Notes: a model not told the origin generated them from the letters alone. Positions 18,053 through 29,731 are shown, numbered from the stretch's first letter. The stretch is 64,000 nucleotides of DNA from Salsipaludibacter albus (GCF_019798055.1 NZ_JAHOPH010000001.1:124001-188000), one strand, 5' to 3'. Numbers and translations are program-made.

Positions 18053-19402
18053 TCACTCCGGCGCGTAGGTCCAGTCCTCGCGCTTGCGGTGGTAGGTCGG
18101 GTCGAAGGTGACCTCGCCGGTGGCCAGGTCCACGTCGGTGATCTTGGGGACCATCGGGTCGCGCTCGGACCAGCACGGCGTGCCGAGGTGGTCGCGGACC
18201 TCCTCGGTGAACGACTCGAGCAGGCTCACGACCAGCAGCTGCTCCCCGGTCGGCAGGGCACAGCGCTGGAGGTCGGTGACCTTGGTCGCCCGGGTCGCGA
18301 GCTCCTCCAGGTCGGCCGGCTCGCCGTCGCCGGCGTCGATGCGCTCCAGCAGGGCGGTGATCTCGGAGGTGCCCAGCGAGCACGCGTTGCACTGGCCACA
18401 GGACTCCACCGAGAGGAACCGACTGAGGGTGGCGGCGATCCGGACGACGCAGTGCGACCGGTCGTAGACCACGAACCCGGCGCTGCCCAGGCCGATGCCG
18501 GCATCGGCCATGGCGTCGAAGTCGGCCGGCGTCGCGAACAGGTCGGGCGGGATCAGCGCGGACGAGATACCCGAGATCGCGAGCTTGGGATCCACGGCAC
18601 CACCGATGTCGGTCACCAGCGTGTCCAGCGGGACACCCAGCGGCAACTCCCAGCAGCCGGGGCTCTCGACGTCCCCGGACAGGGTGAAGACCATCGTGCC
18701 GGGGCTGTCGTCGGTGCCCTGGCTGCGGAACCAGTCGGGCCCCCGGGCGACGATCGCCGGGACGTTGGCCAGGGTCTCGACGTTGTTGACCAGCGCCAGC
18801 GACGGGTTGGCCGTGCCGGTGAACAGGCCGTTGATGTAGGGCGCGACGTGTCGGGGCATGGGCAGGTCGCCCTCGACCACCTCCAGCATCGCCGTCTCCT
18901 CGCCGTACAGGTACTCGTCGGGTCCGGCCACCAGTTCGACGACGTCGGCCCCCGGCCAGCCGGCCTCGCGGGCCGCGGCCAGCGCACCGGCCATGCTCGC
19001 GCGCGCCTCGGTGGCCCGTTCCTTCAGCCCGATGAACACGCGTGAGGCGCCCACGGCGTAGCGGGCGATCAGGGCACCCTCCAGCACCTGGAAGGGGTTC
19101 CACCGCATCAGTGCGCGATCCTTGTAGGTCCCGGGCTCGCCCTCGGCCGCATTGACCACCAGCGCCACGGCGAGGTCCTCGGCGGTGGCGGTGTCGATGA
19201 TCGAGCGCCACTTGGTCCCGGTCCCGAAGCCCGCTCCGCCGCGGCCCCGCAGACCGCTGTCGGCCACCCGGGCCACCAGCTCGTCGCGGTCGATCTCGAG
19301 CAGCTCGGCCAGCCCGGCGCCCCCGCCCGCACCGACGTAGTCGTCGAGGTCGGTCACGGGTTGGTTGGGCAGGAGCCGGGACACGTCGTCGAACAGGGCC
19401 AT
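18053..19402 (-). CDS. nuoF: NuoF-like NADH-binding subunit, encoded alone
   Basis: 449 residues. The FMN and NADH sites are seen in LRGRGGAGFGTGTKW, VVNAAEGEPGTYKDR and YLYGEETAMLE. The N3 cluster ligands are in ESCGQCNAC, with a fourth cysteine about 45 residues later (QRCALP). This subunit of complex I takes electrons from NADH. Here it has no nuoE or nuoG beside it and lies about 28 kb from the nuoA-N operon, which also lacks them. It may complete that complex, or act with another partner such as a dehydrogenase. The start MALFDDVSR was chosen over a long upstream extension that reads through the intergenic gap. Confidence 0.88.
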   Translation of the reverse strand: MALFDDVSRLLPNQPVTDLDDYVGAGGGAGLAELLEIDRDELVARVADSGLRGRGGAGFGTGTKWRSIIDTATAEDLAVALVVNAAEGEPGTYKDRALMRWNPFQVLEGALIARYAVGASRVFIGLKERATEARASMAGALAAAREAGWPGADVVELVAGPDEYLYGEETAMLEVVEGDLPMPRHVAPYINGLFTGTANPSLALVNNVETLANVPAIVARGPDWFRSQGTDDSPGTMVFTLSGDVESPGCWELPLGVPLDTLVTDIGGAVDPKLAISGISSALIPPDLFATPADFDAMADAGIGLGSAGFVVYDRSHCVVRIAATLSRFLSVESCGQCNACSLGTSEITALLERIDAGDGEPADLEELATRATKVTDLQRCALPTGEQLLVVSLLESFTEEVRDHLGTPCWSERDPMVPKITDVDLATGEVTFDPTYHRKREDWTYAPE

Positions 19403-19559
19403 CGAACGCCTCGAGGGTCGAGCGGGGACGGGGTGCGACCACCACCCTACGTCGCCCACCCCGCCGGGTGGTCCCCCCGACCGGCCGCGCCGTCCCCGTG
19501 GGGACACGGCCTCCGGCGACGCGTGCAGCCACCGGACGGGCGCGCGACACTGGCCGGCC

Positions 19560-20312
19560 ATGCATGACACGACGGCCAGCACCGACCTGCGCACCCCGTT
19601 CCGCACCGGGGTGCGCGACGTCGCGCCCCTGCTGCTGGGCGTGGTGCCGTTCGGGCTCGTGGCCGGGCTCGCCGCGGTCCAGGCCGATCTCGGGCTGCCC
19701 GGCGCCGTCGGGTTCTCCACGATCGTCTTCGCGGGTGCCTCCCAGCTCGCGGCGATCGACCTGCTGGGCGCGGGCGCACCGACCTGGGTCGTGATCGGGA
19801 CGGTCTGGGTCATCAACCTGCGGATGGTGATGTACTCGGCCTCGCTCGCCCCGCACATGGCCACGCTGCCCCGTGGGCCGCGCCTGCGGGCCGCCTACCT
19901 GCTGACGGACCAGGCCTACGCCATCAGCATCATGGAGTTCCGGCGTCGCGACTGGGCCCCGCGCCAGCGACTCGCCCTGTACCTGGGTGCCGGGACGGCC
20001 CTGTGGGTGACGTGGCAGGTCTCGACGGTGGTCGGGGCGATCGGTGGTGGGGCCGTGCCGGACGCGGTGCCATTGGCATTCGCCGTGCCCCTGGCCTTCC
20101 TGTCGCTGCTCGTCCCGGCGATGACCGACCGCCCGACCGTCGTGGCCGCCGTCGTGGGCGGCACCGTCGCGACCCTCGGCGTCGGCCTGCCCTCCAACCT
20201 CGGGATGCCCCTGGGCGCCGTCAGCGGTGTCCTGGCCGGGTGGTTGGTCGCCCGCCACGGCCGGACGTCCGCGCCGGTGGCCGGTGGCATGGCCGACGGG
20301 GACCGGCCATGA
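19560..20312 (+). CDS. azlC: AzlC-family amino acid exporter, large subunit
   Basis: 250 residues with about six to seven hydrophobic segments. The family motif is present as GVVPFGLVAGL, followed by FAGASQLAAIDL and NLRMVMYSASLAPH. AzlC/BrnF proteins export branched-chain amino acids together with a small AzlD/BrnE partner, which follows directly with a 4-bp overlap. The 157-bp gap to the divergent nuoF shows no clear promoter. Confidence 0.92.
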   Translation: MHDTTASTDLRTPFRTGVRDVAPLLLGVVPFGLVAGLAAVQADLGLPGAVGFSTIVFAGASQLAAIDLLGAGAPTWVVIGTVWVINLRMVMYSASLAPHMATLPRGPRLRAAYLLTDQAYAISIMEFRRRDWAPRQRLALYLGAGTALWVTWQVSTVVGAIGGGAVPDAVPLAFAVPLAFLSLLVPAMTDRPTVVAAVVGGTVATLGVGLPSNLGMPLGAVSGVLAGWLVARHGRTSAPVAGGMADGDRP

Positions 20313-20638
20313 CCTGGCCGTCCACCACCACCTGGGTGATCGTCCTCGTCGCCGGTTTGGGCACGTACGCGCTGCGTGCCAGCTTCCTGGCGATGGCCGA
20401 CCGTCTGGCCGCACTGCCGACCGACGTGCGCGAACTGCTGCGGATGGTCCCGGCCGCCACGATGGCCGCGCTGACCCTGCCGGCGTTGCTGCGCCCGGAC
20501 GGTGCGTGGGCGCTGCTCGGGCCCCGGGCGCTGGCGGGGGTGGTCGCCGGCCTGGTCGCGTGGCGGACCGGCAGCGTCCTGGCGACCGTGATCGTCGGTC
20601 TGGGCGCAGTCATGGCCCTGCAGGTCCTCCTCGGCTGA
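20309..20638 (+). CDS. azlD: AzlD-family small exporter subunit
   Basis: 109 residues, three to four hydrophobic segments. The motif GLGTYALRASFL near the N terminus and LLRMVPAATMAALTLPALL are typical of AzlD. It overlaps azlC by ATGA, so the two subunits are made together. Confidence 0.92.
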   Translation: MTWPSTTTWVIVLVAGLGTYALRASFLAMADRLAALPTDVRELLRMVPAATMAALTLPALLRPDGAWALLGPRALAGVVAGLVAWRTGSVLATVIVGLGAVMALQVLLG

Positions 20639-20697
20639 TGCCGCCCCGGGGATGGGCGCCACCCCGGGTCGAAGAGCCGGCCTGCTCGACGGCCGTC

Positions 20698-20748
20698 GAC
20701 ATGGGCAGTCGACACGCATGCCCGGCGGACGTCGACATGGCACCGTGG
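20698..20748 (+). promoter_or_regulatory. Shared promoter element, copy D (ahead of the GNAT gene)
   Basis: GACATGGGCA (20698-20707), a 9-base spacer, CATGCCCG (20717-20724), a 17-base spacer, then ACCGTGG (20742-20748), ending 26 bp before the GNAT start codon. The same blocks at the same spacing occur ahead of four genes at 34.6-39.1 kb. Confidence 0.6.
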
Positions 20749-20774
20749 TCGCACGCCCTGCCAGGAGGGGATGC

Positions 20775-21299
20775 ATGGAGCTCACGACGGCTGGCCCGGA
20801 CGATGCGGCGTGGCTCGCGCCCCTGGCTGCGCGGTGGTTCCGTGCGGCCTTCGTCGACGCCAACGACCCCGACGACGTCGATGCCTACGTCGCGGCGGCG
20901 TTCCATCCGGACCAGTTCACCGCGGAACTCGCCGACCCCCGGACCACGACGTTGCTGGCCCGGGACGTCGACGCGAGCCCACGGCAGGTGCTGGGATACG
21001 CGATGCTGGTCGCGGGGGCCGGGCCCAACGTGGTCGGAGAACGCCCCGTCGAGCTGCGCCGGCTCTACGTCGAGACCGCCCTCACGGGTCGCGGGCTGGG
21101 GGGTGCACTCCTCGAACTGGCCCTGGCACGCTGCGCCGCCGCTGGCCACGACGTGGCCTGGCTCGGCGTGTGGGAGCACGCCGTCCGGGCGATCGGCTTC
21201 TACACGGCCCACGGCTTCCGCCGGGTCGGGTCCCAGCCGTTCACCCTGGGGTCCCGTCTCCAGACCGACCTGGTCCTCGCCCGTGTCGTTGCGCCCTGA
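20775..21299 (+). CDS. GNAT-family N-acetyltransferase
   Basis: 174 residues. The acetyl-CoA binding region shows VELRRLYVETALTGRGLGGALLELAL (the RxxGxG/A pattern as TGRGLGG), followed by GVWEHAVRAIGFYTAHGFRRVGS, typical of the C-terminal part of the fold. The acceptor is unknown. The ATG at 20775 has AGGAGGGG just upstream. Its promoter region carries copy D of the shared element, so it is probably co-regulated with the OsmC/flavoprotein group. Confidence 0.88.
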   Translation: MELTTAGPDDAAWLAPLAARWFRAAFVDANDPDDVDAYVAAAFHPDQFTAELADPRTTTLLARDVDASPRQVLGYAMLVAGAGPNVVGERPVELRRLYVETALTGRGLGGALLELALARCAAAGHDVAWLGVWEHAVRAIGFYTAHGFRRVGSQPFTLGSRLQTDLVLARVVAP

Positions 21300-21344
21300 G
21301 CCCGAGGGCACCGGGGCGTGGACGCCGTGCCGACGTCCCCGGAC

Positions 21345-22181
21345 TCACCAGGTGAGCTCACCGGCCGGGGCGCGGTCCATGGCGACCAGGAGTCCCACCG
21401 CAGCGGCGACGACCGCGACCAGCACGCCGACGACCAGCGCCACGGCCAGTCCTGACCCGGTGAGGTCGTCGGGTGCCCGGAGCAGTCCGACGCCCACCAG
21501 GACCAGACCGATGGTGGCGCTCTCGACGTGGAGTCGGAGTGCGCTCCAGCGTGGTTCGAACAGGAAGGCGAGCCACACGACCCCGACGAAGGCCATGAAG
21601 GCGCTGACCGTGCGGGTGGTCAACGGCGACAGGTCCCAGGGCCACCAGCCCGTTGCCAGTCCCGGGACGACGAAGAAGGCGAGGGCGGCGCCGACCTGGA
21701 CGACGCCGACGGCGCCGGCCAGCCTGCGGACGTTGGTCGGGACCCGCGTCGTCGACACCCCGGCCCCGGGGTCGTGGCGGCGGTTGCGCCACCACAGCAC
21801 GGGCAGCACGACCGGTGCCAGCAGGTAGACCACTGTCCAGGTCCACAACGACACGTGGCCGTGGCTGAAGTTCTCCCAGTGGAGGATCGTCGCGACCAGC
21901 AGGAGCGTGGTCAGGACCGTGGCCGCCACGAAGGCGAGCGCGACTTCGTGCCACCGCGAACTCGTCCAGACCCGGACGAAGAAGGTCGCGCCGGCGAGGT
22001 AGCCGGCTCCCATGGCCAGCGCCGTCATCGGCGGGTTGACCCGCCACGCGAACAACCGGCCCGTGTCCGTGGGGAACAGGTACAGGATGATGCCGGCGGC
22101 GATCAGCACGAGCGCCACCACCCCGGCGGTCCATCGAGTCGTGGCGAGCACCCGGTCGTCACGTCCGGCGTTGGGGTTCAT
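21345..22181 (-). CDS. Multi-pass membrane protein of unknown function
   Basis: 278 residues with about eight hydrophobic helices and short loops; for example RWTAGVVALVLIAAGIILYLF at the N terminus, then pairs of helices throughout. Conserved-looking features are HWENFSHGHVSLWTW in a loop and LFEPRWSALR. I do not recognise a catalytic or transport motif. It converges on the GNAT gene with a 45-bp gap and is divergent from the hydrolase-P450 pair. Confidence 0.75.
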   Translation of the reverse strand: MNPNAGRDDRVLATTRWTAGVVALVLIAAGIILYLFPTDTGRLFAWRVNPPMTALAMGAGYLAGATFFVRVWTSSRWHEVALAFVAATVLTTLLLVATILHWENFSHGHVSLWTWTVVYLLAPVVLPVLWWRNRRHDPGAGVSTTRVPTNVRRLAGAVGVVQVGAALAFFVVPGLATGWWPWDLSPLTTRTVSAFMAFVGVVWLAFLFEPRWSALRLHVESATIGLVLVGVGLLRAPDDLTGSGLAVALVVGVLVAVVAAAVGLLVAMDRAPAGELTW

Positions 22182-22305
22182 GGTCTCGGCCCCGATCGCG
22201 AATCCCTGGTCCGAACCCCGCTCGGCTCCCGCGATCGAGGACCTCCTGCGCCCGAGCCGCCGGGCGGCGGCCCCCGTCGGGCACCGATGTCGAAGTCCAC
22301 CTCCA

Positions 22306-22311
22306 TAGTAT
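22306..22311 (+). promoter_or_regulatory. Possible -10 box for a leaderless hydrolase-P450 transcript
   Basis: TAGTAT ends 7 bp before the ATG at 22319. Transcription from it would start at or next to that codon, giving an mRNA without a ribosome site; none is visible. No good -35 is seen. A direct repeat GATGTCGAAGT occurs at 22286 and 22318. Confidence 0.35.
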
Positions 22312-22318
22312 GAACGTG

Positions 22319-23185
22319 ATGTCGAAGTTCCAGCGCCGACGCGTCTCGGTCGGGGACGCCATGCTCTCTGCCCTGGGGCCCGGGGGTGGCCCCGACGACG
22401 ATGCCATGGTGCTGCTGCACGGCATCCCGAGCTCCGCCCACCTCTGGGCCGGTGTGCTCCAGGTGGCGCCCCGGGCCGGGCCGGCCGTCCTGGCGCCGGA
22501 CCTGCCCGGCTACGGCCACACCCGACCGGGGGCCGGGGACACGTGGTCACTGGCAGGTGCGGCCGACCTGCTCGGGCGCTGGATCGACCAGCAGGGCCTC
22601 GCCCCGGCCTGGCTGGTGGGCCACGACGCCGGCGGGGCCGTCGCCCAGATCCTCGCCGCGACCCGGCCCGAGCTGGTGGCACGGCTGACCCTGGTGGACT
22701 CGATCGTCGACGGGTCGTGGCCCGCGCCGCGGGCACGGTTCGCGACCCTGGCGGCCAGGTTCGGGCTGTACCGCCCGGCCGCAGCGCTCGGGCTCGTGCC
22801 CAACGTCCACATCCGACGCCAGGTCGCCCGCGGGTTCGCCGACCCGGCACACCTGGCCGCGGTCGACCAGGACGCCGTCTTCTGGGACGGCAAGTTCTCC
22901 GACCCGACCGGGCGCTGGGCGTTCCAGCAGCACCTGGCTGCGCTCGACCCGGCCGACACTGCCCGGATCGTCGCGGCACTGTCCGAACTGGCCATGCCGA
23001 CCCAGGTGGTCTGGGGCACCGAGGACGTCTTCCAGACCTGGGCGGTGGCCGGTCGGCGCCTGGCCGACCTGCTGCCGCGACCGGCCGTGACCATGCTCGA
23101 CGGGTGCGGCCACTTCCTGCCGCTGGAATGCCCGGGCCGACTGGTCGACGCACTGCTCGCGTGGCGGGCGGAGGCCACGACATGA
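22319..23185 (+). CDS. Alpha/beta hydrolase of the haloalkane dehalogenase/epoxide hydrolase type
   Basis: 288 residues. The oxyanion region is VLLHGIPSS and the nucleophile elbow is GHDAGGA, with aspartate in place of serine. Asp nucleophiles mark haloalkane and haloacetate dehalogenases and epoxide hydrolases. The acid probably lies in WGTEDVF and the base in GCGHFLPLE. Substrate unknown. A start three codons upstream (22310) is possible, but the -10-like box covers it. It overlaps the P450 by ATGA, which suggests that one enzyme works on the product of the other. Confidence 0.85.
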   Translation: MSKFQRRRVSVGDAMLSALGPGGGPDDDAMVLLHGIPSSAHLWAGVLQVAPRAGPAVLAPDLPGYGHTRPGAGDTWSLAGAADLLGRWIDQQGLAPAWLVGHDAGGAVAQILAATRPELVARLTLVDSIVDGSWPAPRARFATLAARFGLYRPAAALGLVPNVHIRRQVARGFADPAHLAAVDQDAVFWDGKFSDPTGRWAFQQHLAALDPADTARIVAALSELAMPTQVVWGTEDVFQTWAVAGRRLADLLPRPAVTMLDGCGHFLPLECPGRLVDALLAWRAEATT

Positions 23186-24555
23186 CTGCGGAGGCCGCCC
23201 CGGTCCCCACCGTCCCCGGCGGCTGGCTGCTGGGGTCGGCCACGGCCCTCCAGGACGACCAGCTGGCCACCTACCTCGACGCGATGCACACCCACGGCAG
23301 CCACGTGCGGTTCCGGGTGGGGCCACCCCGCATCGGGTTCGTGTTCGACGCCGTGTTCAGCCCGGAGGGCGCCAGGCAGGTGCTGGGAGCTCGCGAGGAC
23401 CGCTGGATCAAGCAGGCACCGGTCCTGGACGAGTTCACGCACCTGTTCGGCGAGGGGCTGGGCAGCAGCACCGGCCACCTGTGGCTCACGCACCGACGCA
23501 TCCTCCAACCGGTGTTCACGCGACGCCACGTCGAACAGTCGATGCGCGCGATCGTCTCGGCCGCCGAGGACGTGGTCGCGGACTGGGTCGCCGCCGGGCC
23601 GGGCGCCGGGGTCGACCTGTCCGACGCATCCATGCGCTACTCCCTGCGGGCGCTGGGACGCAGCATCTTCGGCGCCGACGACCTCGACCGGGCCTGGCCC
23701 GTGCTCCAGTGGACCCTGCCCCTGCTCAGCGACCATGCGGCCACCCGGGGCCTCGCACCGGTCCGGCTTCCCCGGTCGTGGCCGACGCCGGCGAACCGTC
23801 GTGCGGCACGAGCCCGCCGCGCCCTCCACGAGTTGGTGGACGACCTGGTCCGGACCCGGCGGGCCGCGACCGACGACCACGACCTGCTGGGCCTCCTGCT
23901 CGCCGCCCGGGACCCCGACACCGGACGGGGACTCGACGACCGCGAGGTCCGCGACGAGGTGCTGATCTTCCTGTCGGCCGGCCACGAGACCACGGGCAGC
24001 TCCCTCGCCCTGGTCCTGCACCTGCTCGGCCGCCACCCACGGGTCCAGCACCGGGTCCGGGAGGAGGTCCGGCGCGTCCTCGGCGACCGCACCCCGCGCG
24101 CGGCCGACCTCGACGACCTGCAGTACACGGGCCAGGTCGTCGACGAGGCCCTGCGCCTGTACCCACCCCTGCACACGCTGGTGCGTCGAGCAGCCCGCGA
24201 CACTCGACTGCTGGGCCACGAGGTCCCCGAGGGCCGGGTCGCCGCCGTGAGCACCTGGGGCATCCACCGCAACCCGGCGGTCTGGCCCGACCCGGCACGG
24301 TTCGACCCCACGCGGTTCGACCCCGACCGAGACCACGACCGACACGCCCACGTCCCGTACGGAGCCGGGCCCCGCTCCTGCATCGGTGTCCACCTCGCGA
24401 CGGCGGAACTGGTCGTGGCCGTCGCCCTGGTCGTGCGGGCGTTCCGCCTGTCGGCCGACGACCGGGAACCCGAGCTCATGGCCGGCGTCACCCTCCGGAG
24501 CCGACGGCCACTGCGCGCTGTCCTCGTACCGCCGGGCCGCGCCGAGCACGACTGA
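23182..24555 (+). CDS. Cytochrome P450
   Basis: 457 residues. The I-helix oxygen-binding motif is AGHETTG, the K-helix ExxR is EALRLYP, and the heme-cysteine loop is VPYGAGPRSCIG, so all core motifs are intact. The pattern ETTGSSL and the long C-terminal part look more like the CYP4/CYP102-type class than the typical short soluble actinobacterial P450s. No ferredoxin or reductase gene lies adjacent. It is coupled to the Asp-nucleophile hydrolase upstream. Confidence 0.95.
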   Translation: MTAEAAPVPTVPGGWLLGSATALQDDQLATYLDAMHTHGSHVRFRVGPPRIGFVFDAVFSPEGARQVLGAREDRWIKQAPVLDEFTHLFGEGLGSSTGHLWLTHRRILQPVFTRRHVEQSMRAIVSAAEDVVADWVAAGPGAGVDLSDASMRYSLRALGRSIFGADDLDRAWPVLQWTLPLLSDHAATRGLAPVRLPRSWPTPANRRAARARRALHELVDDLVRTRRAATDDHDLLGLLLAARDPDTGRGLDDREVRDEVLIFLSAGHETTGSSLALVLHLLGRHPRVQHRVREEVRRVLGDRTPRAADLDDLQYTGQVVDEALRLYPPLHTLVRRAARDTRLLGHEVPEGRVAAVSTWGIHRNPAVWPDPARFDPTRFDPDRDHDRHAHVPYGAGPRSCIGVHLATAELVVAVALVVRAFRLSADDREPELMAGVTLRSRRPLRAVLVPPGRAEHD

Positions 24556-24637
24556 TCCAGCCTGGCCCCGGTCGCGGCCACGCCCGCAGCGCGCCTCGAC
24601 GACGGGGTCTGGGCGCCACGGCCACCCGGTCTGCCCC

Positions 24638-24657
24638 CGGGAGAGGGGGAACTCCCG
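24638..24657. terminator. Hairpin between convergent P450 and Ddn-like genes
   Basis: CGGGAG and CTCCCG form a 6-bp stem with an 8-base purine-rich loop in the 121-bp convergent gap. No T-tract. Confidence 0.35.
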
Positions 24658-24676
24658 TGGCGGGACGGCGATGACG

Positions 24677-25177
24677 TCAGTCCGTTGGGTCGAGATGGAG
24701 ATGCAGGACGGACAGGCCGAAGGTCCGGACGGCGTCGGCAAGTTCGTCGTGGGTGGGGGCTCGGTCGACGTTGATCCGGAGGCCGAGGCGTCGTCCGGCG
24801 TGTTCCCAACCGTGTGCGCCGACGAGGTCGCTGTAGGCGCGTGCGACATGGTCGGGGTCTTCTTCCAGGGTGCCGGTCCCGGGGAGCACTCGGCCGCGCC
24901 ACCGGACCGCCATGGGGTGGCCGCCACGGAAGTTGACGCGCCAGCCCGAGTTGGTCAGCACGGCGGGGTGGCCGGCGAGGTCGTGGTGCCCGACCGGGAT
25001 GGTGTAGGGGGTGCCGGTGCGTCGGCCACGGAAGCAGAGCAGCAACATGGCGTCGTCGACCAGCCGGTGCGCGGGCGTGCGCAGCAGGGTCCGCACGAGC
25101 GGGTTGACGACGTGGTCCCACAGGGCCTTGGGAGGGCGCACGCGCTCGACGGCGGGTCGGGTCGTGTCGTTGGTCAT
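24677..25177 (-). CDS. Deazaflavin-dependent nitroreductase-family (Ddn/F420-type) protein
   Basis: 166 residues. The family pattern LLCFRGRRTGTPYTIPVG, then LTNSGWRVNFRGGHPMAVRWRG, is that of F420H2-dependent Ddn-like split-barrel reductases. They reduce quinones or nitro compounds; the true substrate is unknown. The start MTNDTTR overlaps the NmrA-like gene by ATGA. It is the third gene of a tetR-led operon. Confidence 0.85.
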   Translation of the reverse strand: MTNDTTRPAVERVRPPKALWDHVVNPLVRTLLRTPAHRLVDDAMLLLCFRGRRTGTPYTIPVGHHDLAGHPAVLTNSGWRVNFRGGHPMAVRWRGRVLPGTGTLEEDPDHVARAYSDLVGAHGWEHAGRRLGLRINVDRAPTHDELADAVRTFGLSVLHLHLDPTD

Positions 25178-26061
25178 GGCGTGCTCCACAGGTCGAGGTG
25201 GTCGGTGACGTAGTCGTCGAGGGTTCGAGCTGGCCGGCCGAGCAGGTCGGCCAGGGTGGAGGTGACGGGGGCGGCGTCGCCGCGGCGCAACCCGACGTGC
25301 AGGACGGTCTGCACGACGACCTGGGCGACGGGCAGGCCACTGCGACGAAGATGGCCGAGGTAGCCGACGACGCTGGCCGGGTGGTAGTGGATCGGCCGAC
25401 CCAGGCGGCGGGACAGCAGGTCGGCGACGTCGACGAACGTGACTGCGGCGGGTCCGGTGAGGTGGTAGCTGCGTCCGGCGTGCGCTCCGGGGTCGGCCAG
25501 GATCGTGGCGGTGACGTCGCCGAGGTCGCGCACGTCGAGGAAGGCGACGCGACCGTCACCGGCCGGGACGTAGAGCCGGTCGTCGGTACGGATGTCGGCC
25601 CGGTAGGCGTCGCCGAGGTTCTGCGCGAAGAAGCCTGGTCGCAGGATCGTGTGGGCGATGCCGGCGGCCTGCAGGTGGGTCTCGACGCGGTGGTGGGGGA
25701 CGACGCGGTTGCTGTCGGCTCCGGCGACCGATGCGAAGACCACGGGGGCGACTCCGGCGTCGACCGCGGCGTCGACCAGCCGGTTGAGGGTCGGGCCGAC
25801 CCGCGCGATCGCGGGTGGTCGCATCAGGAACAGCGCGCTGGCCCCCGTCATCGCCGCGGGGAAGGTGGCCGCGTCGGTCAGGTCGAGGTGCACCGGGGCG
25901 ATGCTGTCGTCATGCCAGCGGGCCGGGTCGGTCAGACCCGCCCGGACGACGTGCCCGGCGGCCGCCAACGACGTCGCGACCGCCCCACCGAGGTTGCCGG
26001 TGGCCCCGGTGACCACCACCGGGCCCAGGGCGCCGGACGAAGGCGGGGGGAGGTCGGTCAC
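25174..26061 (-). CDS. NmrA-like NAD(P)-binding oxidoreductase
   Basis: 295 residues. The Rossmann motif VVTGATGNLGGAVA is at the N terminus, LFLMRPPA and VVFASVAGADS follow, and ILRPGFFAQNL is typical of NmrA/quinone reductase QorB-like proteins. It may bind NADPH and act on, or sense, quinones. It starts with GTG overlapping the tetR stop and overlaps the Ddn gene, so all three are translated together. Confidence 0.88.
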   Translation of the reverse strand: MTDLPPPSSGALGPVVVTGATGNLGGAVATSLAAAGHVVRAGLTDPARWHDDSIAPVHLDLTDAATFPAAMTGASALFLMRPPAIARVGPTLNRLVDAAVDAGVAPVVFASVAGADSNRVVPHHRVETHLQAAGIAHTILRPGFFAQNLGDAYRADIRTDDRLYVPAGDGRVAFLDVRDLGDVTATILADPGAHAGRSYHLTGPAAVTFVDVADLLSRRLGRPIHYHPASVVGYLGHLRRSGLPVAQVVVQTVLHVGLRRGDAAPVTSTLADLLGRPARTLDDYVTDHLDLWSTP

Positions 26062-26630
26062 GATCCAGCTGCCCGTGGGGTCGCGGGCAGGGCATCATCC
26101 ACGATCGCCGCCACCTCGCCCGAGCCGACGGGGTGGCCCGCGACCAGGACGCGGTACACGACCGGGCCCAGCACCGCCGCCACGACGTGGTCCACGTCGA
26201 GGCCGGTCGGCAGCTGGCCCCGCGCGACACCCCGGTCGATCACGTCGCGAACGACCGCATGACGACGGCGCGCCTCCCGATGATGTACCTCCGCCAGCTG
26301 TGCATCCCGGGTCGCGCCCTCGGCCATGACCGCCAGCAACCGCGCCAACGGCCCGTCCGCCAACGCCCGGGCGAACCCACCGACCAGCGCCACCAGGTCC
26401 TCGCGCACGGCGCCCGTGTCCGGGACCGTCGGAGGCTCCAGGGACTGCGACAAGGCCTCCAGGACCAGGTCCGGCTTGGTGTCCCAATGCCGGTACACGG
26501 TCGTCCGGGCGACCCCCGACCGGGCGCAGATGTCCTCGACCGACGAACCGTCGATGCCCCGCTCCAGGACCGAGGCGACCGTCGCGTCCAGTATCGCCGC
26601 CCGCGACCGCACCACCCTCGGATCTTCCAC
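26058..26630 (-). CDS. TetR-family repressor
   Basis: 190 residues. The helix-turn-helix is SVEDICARSGVARTTVYRHWDTK. The C-terminal ligand domain shows ALADGPLARLLAVMAEGA, typical of the family. The GTG start is preceded by AGGAGG (26643-26638) at 7 nt; a longer open frame back to 26765 crosses the AT-rich promoter and is not real coding. It leads the operon tetR - NmrA - Ddn and probably represses it. Confidence 0.92.
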   Translation of the reverse strand: MEDPRVVRSRAAILDATVASVLERGIDGSSVEDICARSGVARTTVYRHWDTKPDLVLEALSQSLEPPTVPDTGAVREDLVALVGGFARALADGPLARLLAVMAEGATRDAQLAEVHHREARRRHAVVRDVIDRGVARGQLPTGLDVDHVVAAVLGPVVYRVLVAGHPVGSGEVAAIVDDALPATPRAAGS

Positions 26631-26648
26631 GGGCCACCCTCCTAAGAA

Positions 26649-26667
26649 ACAAAACAGTATTGTATCA
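26649..26667 (-). promoter_or_regulatory. AT-rich promoter/operator of the tetR operon
   Basis: On the minus strand TGATACAAT (26667-26659) is an extended -10 box, giving a start site near 26652 and a leader of about 20 bases. ACAAAACAGTATTGT overlaps it and has ACAA/TTGT ends, a possible TetR site. This stretch is strikingly AT-rich for the window. Confidence 0.6.
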
Positions 26668-26789
26668 TATCTCGTCGCCGCGGCATCGCGGTCGGCTCCG
26701 CGGTGGAGGTGGTGTGCCTCGGTGGCGGCCTCGAGCCAGGTCATCGCGGCCAGGACGGCCAGCACACGTCGACGAGCCCGGCCAGTCCG

Positions 26790-29549
<2,760 letters not shown>

Positions 29550-29694
29550 GGCGAACTCCGGCTCCGGGGGCGACCGCGTGGCGGTGCCCGGTGGCCGAGG
29601 TCTCCCTGCCGCCGACGGCGGCCGTTCCCCGGAACCTGGTCGACAGGCTCGAAGTGACGGGGATGGCGCGTGAGGTACTCCCCTCGATGTGCGA

Positions 29695-29723
29695 AGAATA
29701 CTTCAGGCATCGGGCGCCCGCAA
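29695..29723 (-). promoter_or_regulatory. Promoter of the P-type ATPase gene
   Basis: On the minus strand TTGCGG (29723-29718), a 17-bp spacer and TATTCT (29700-29695) form a sigma-70-like promoter. The palindrome GAAGTATTCTTC overlaps the -10 box and could be an operator. The leader to the ATG at 29549 would be about 140 nt. Confidence 0.5.
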
Positions 29724-29731
29724 CGCGAGCG

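Noticed and set aside
26631-26765. N-terminal extension of the TetR protein to 26765
   Set aside because: It would cross the AT-rich extended -10 promoter and a strong AGGAGG site lies before the GTG at 26630.
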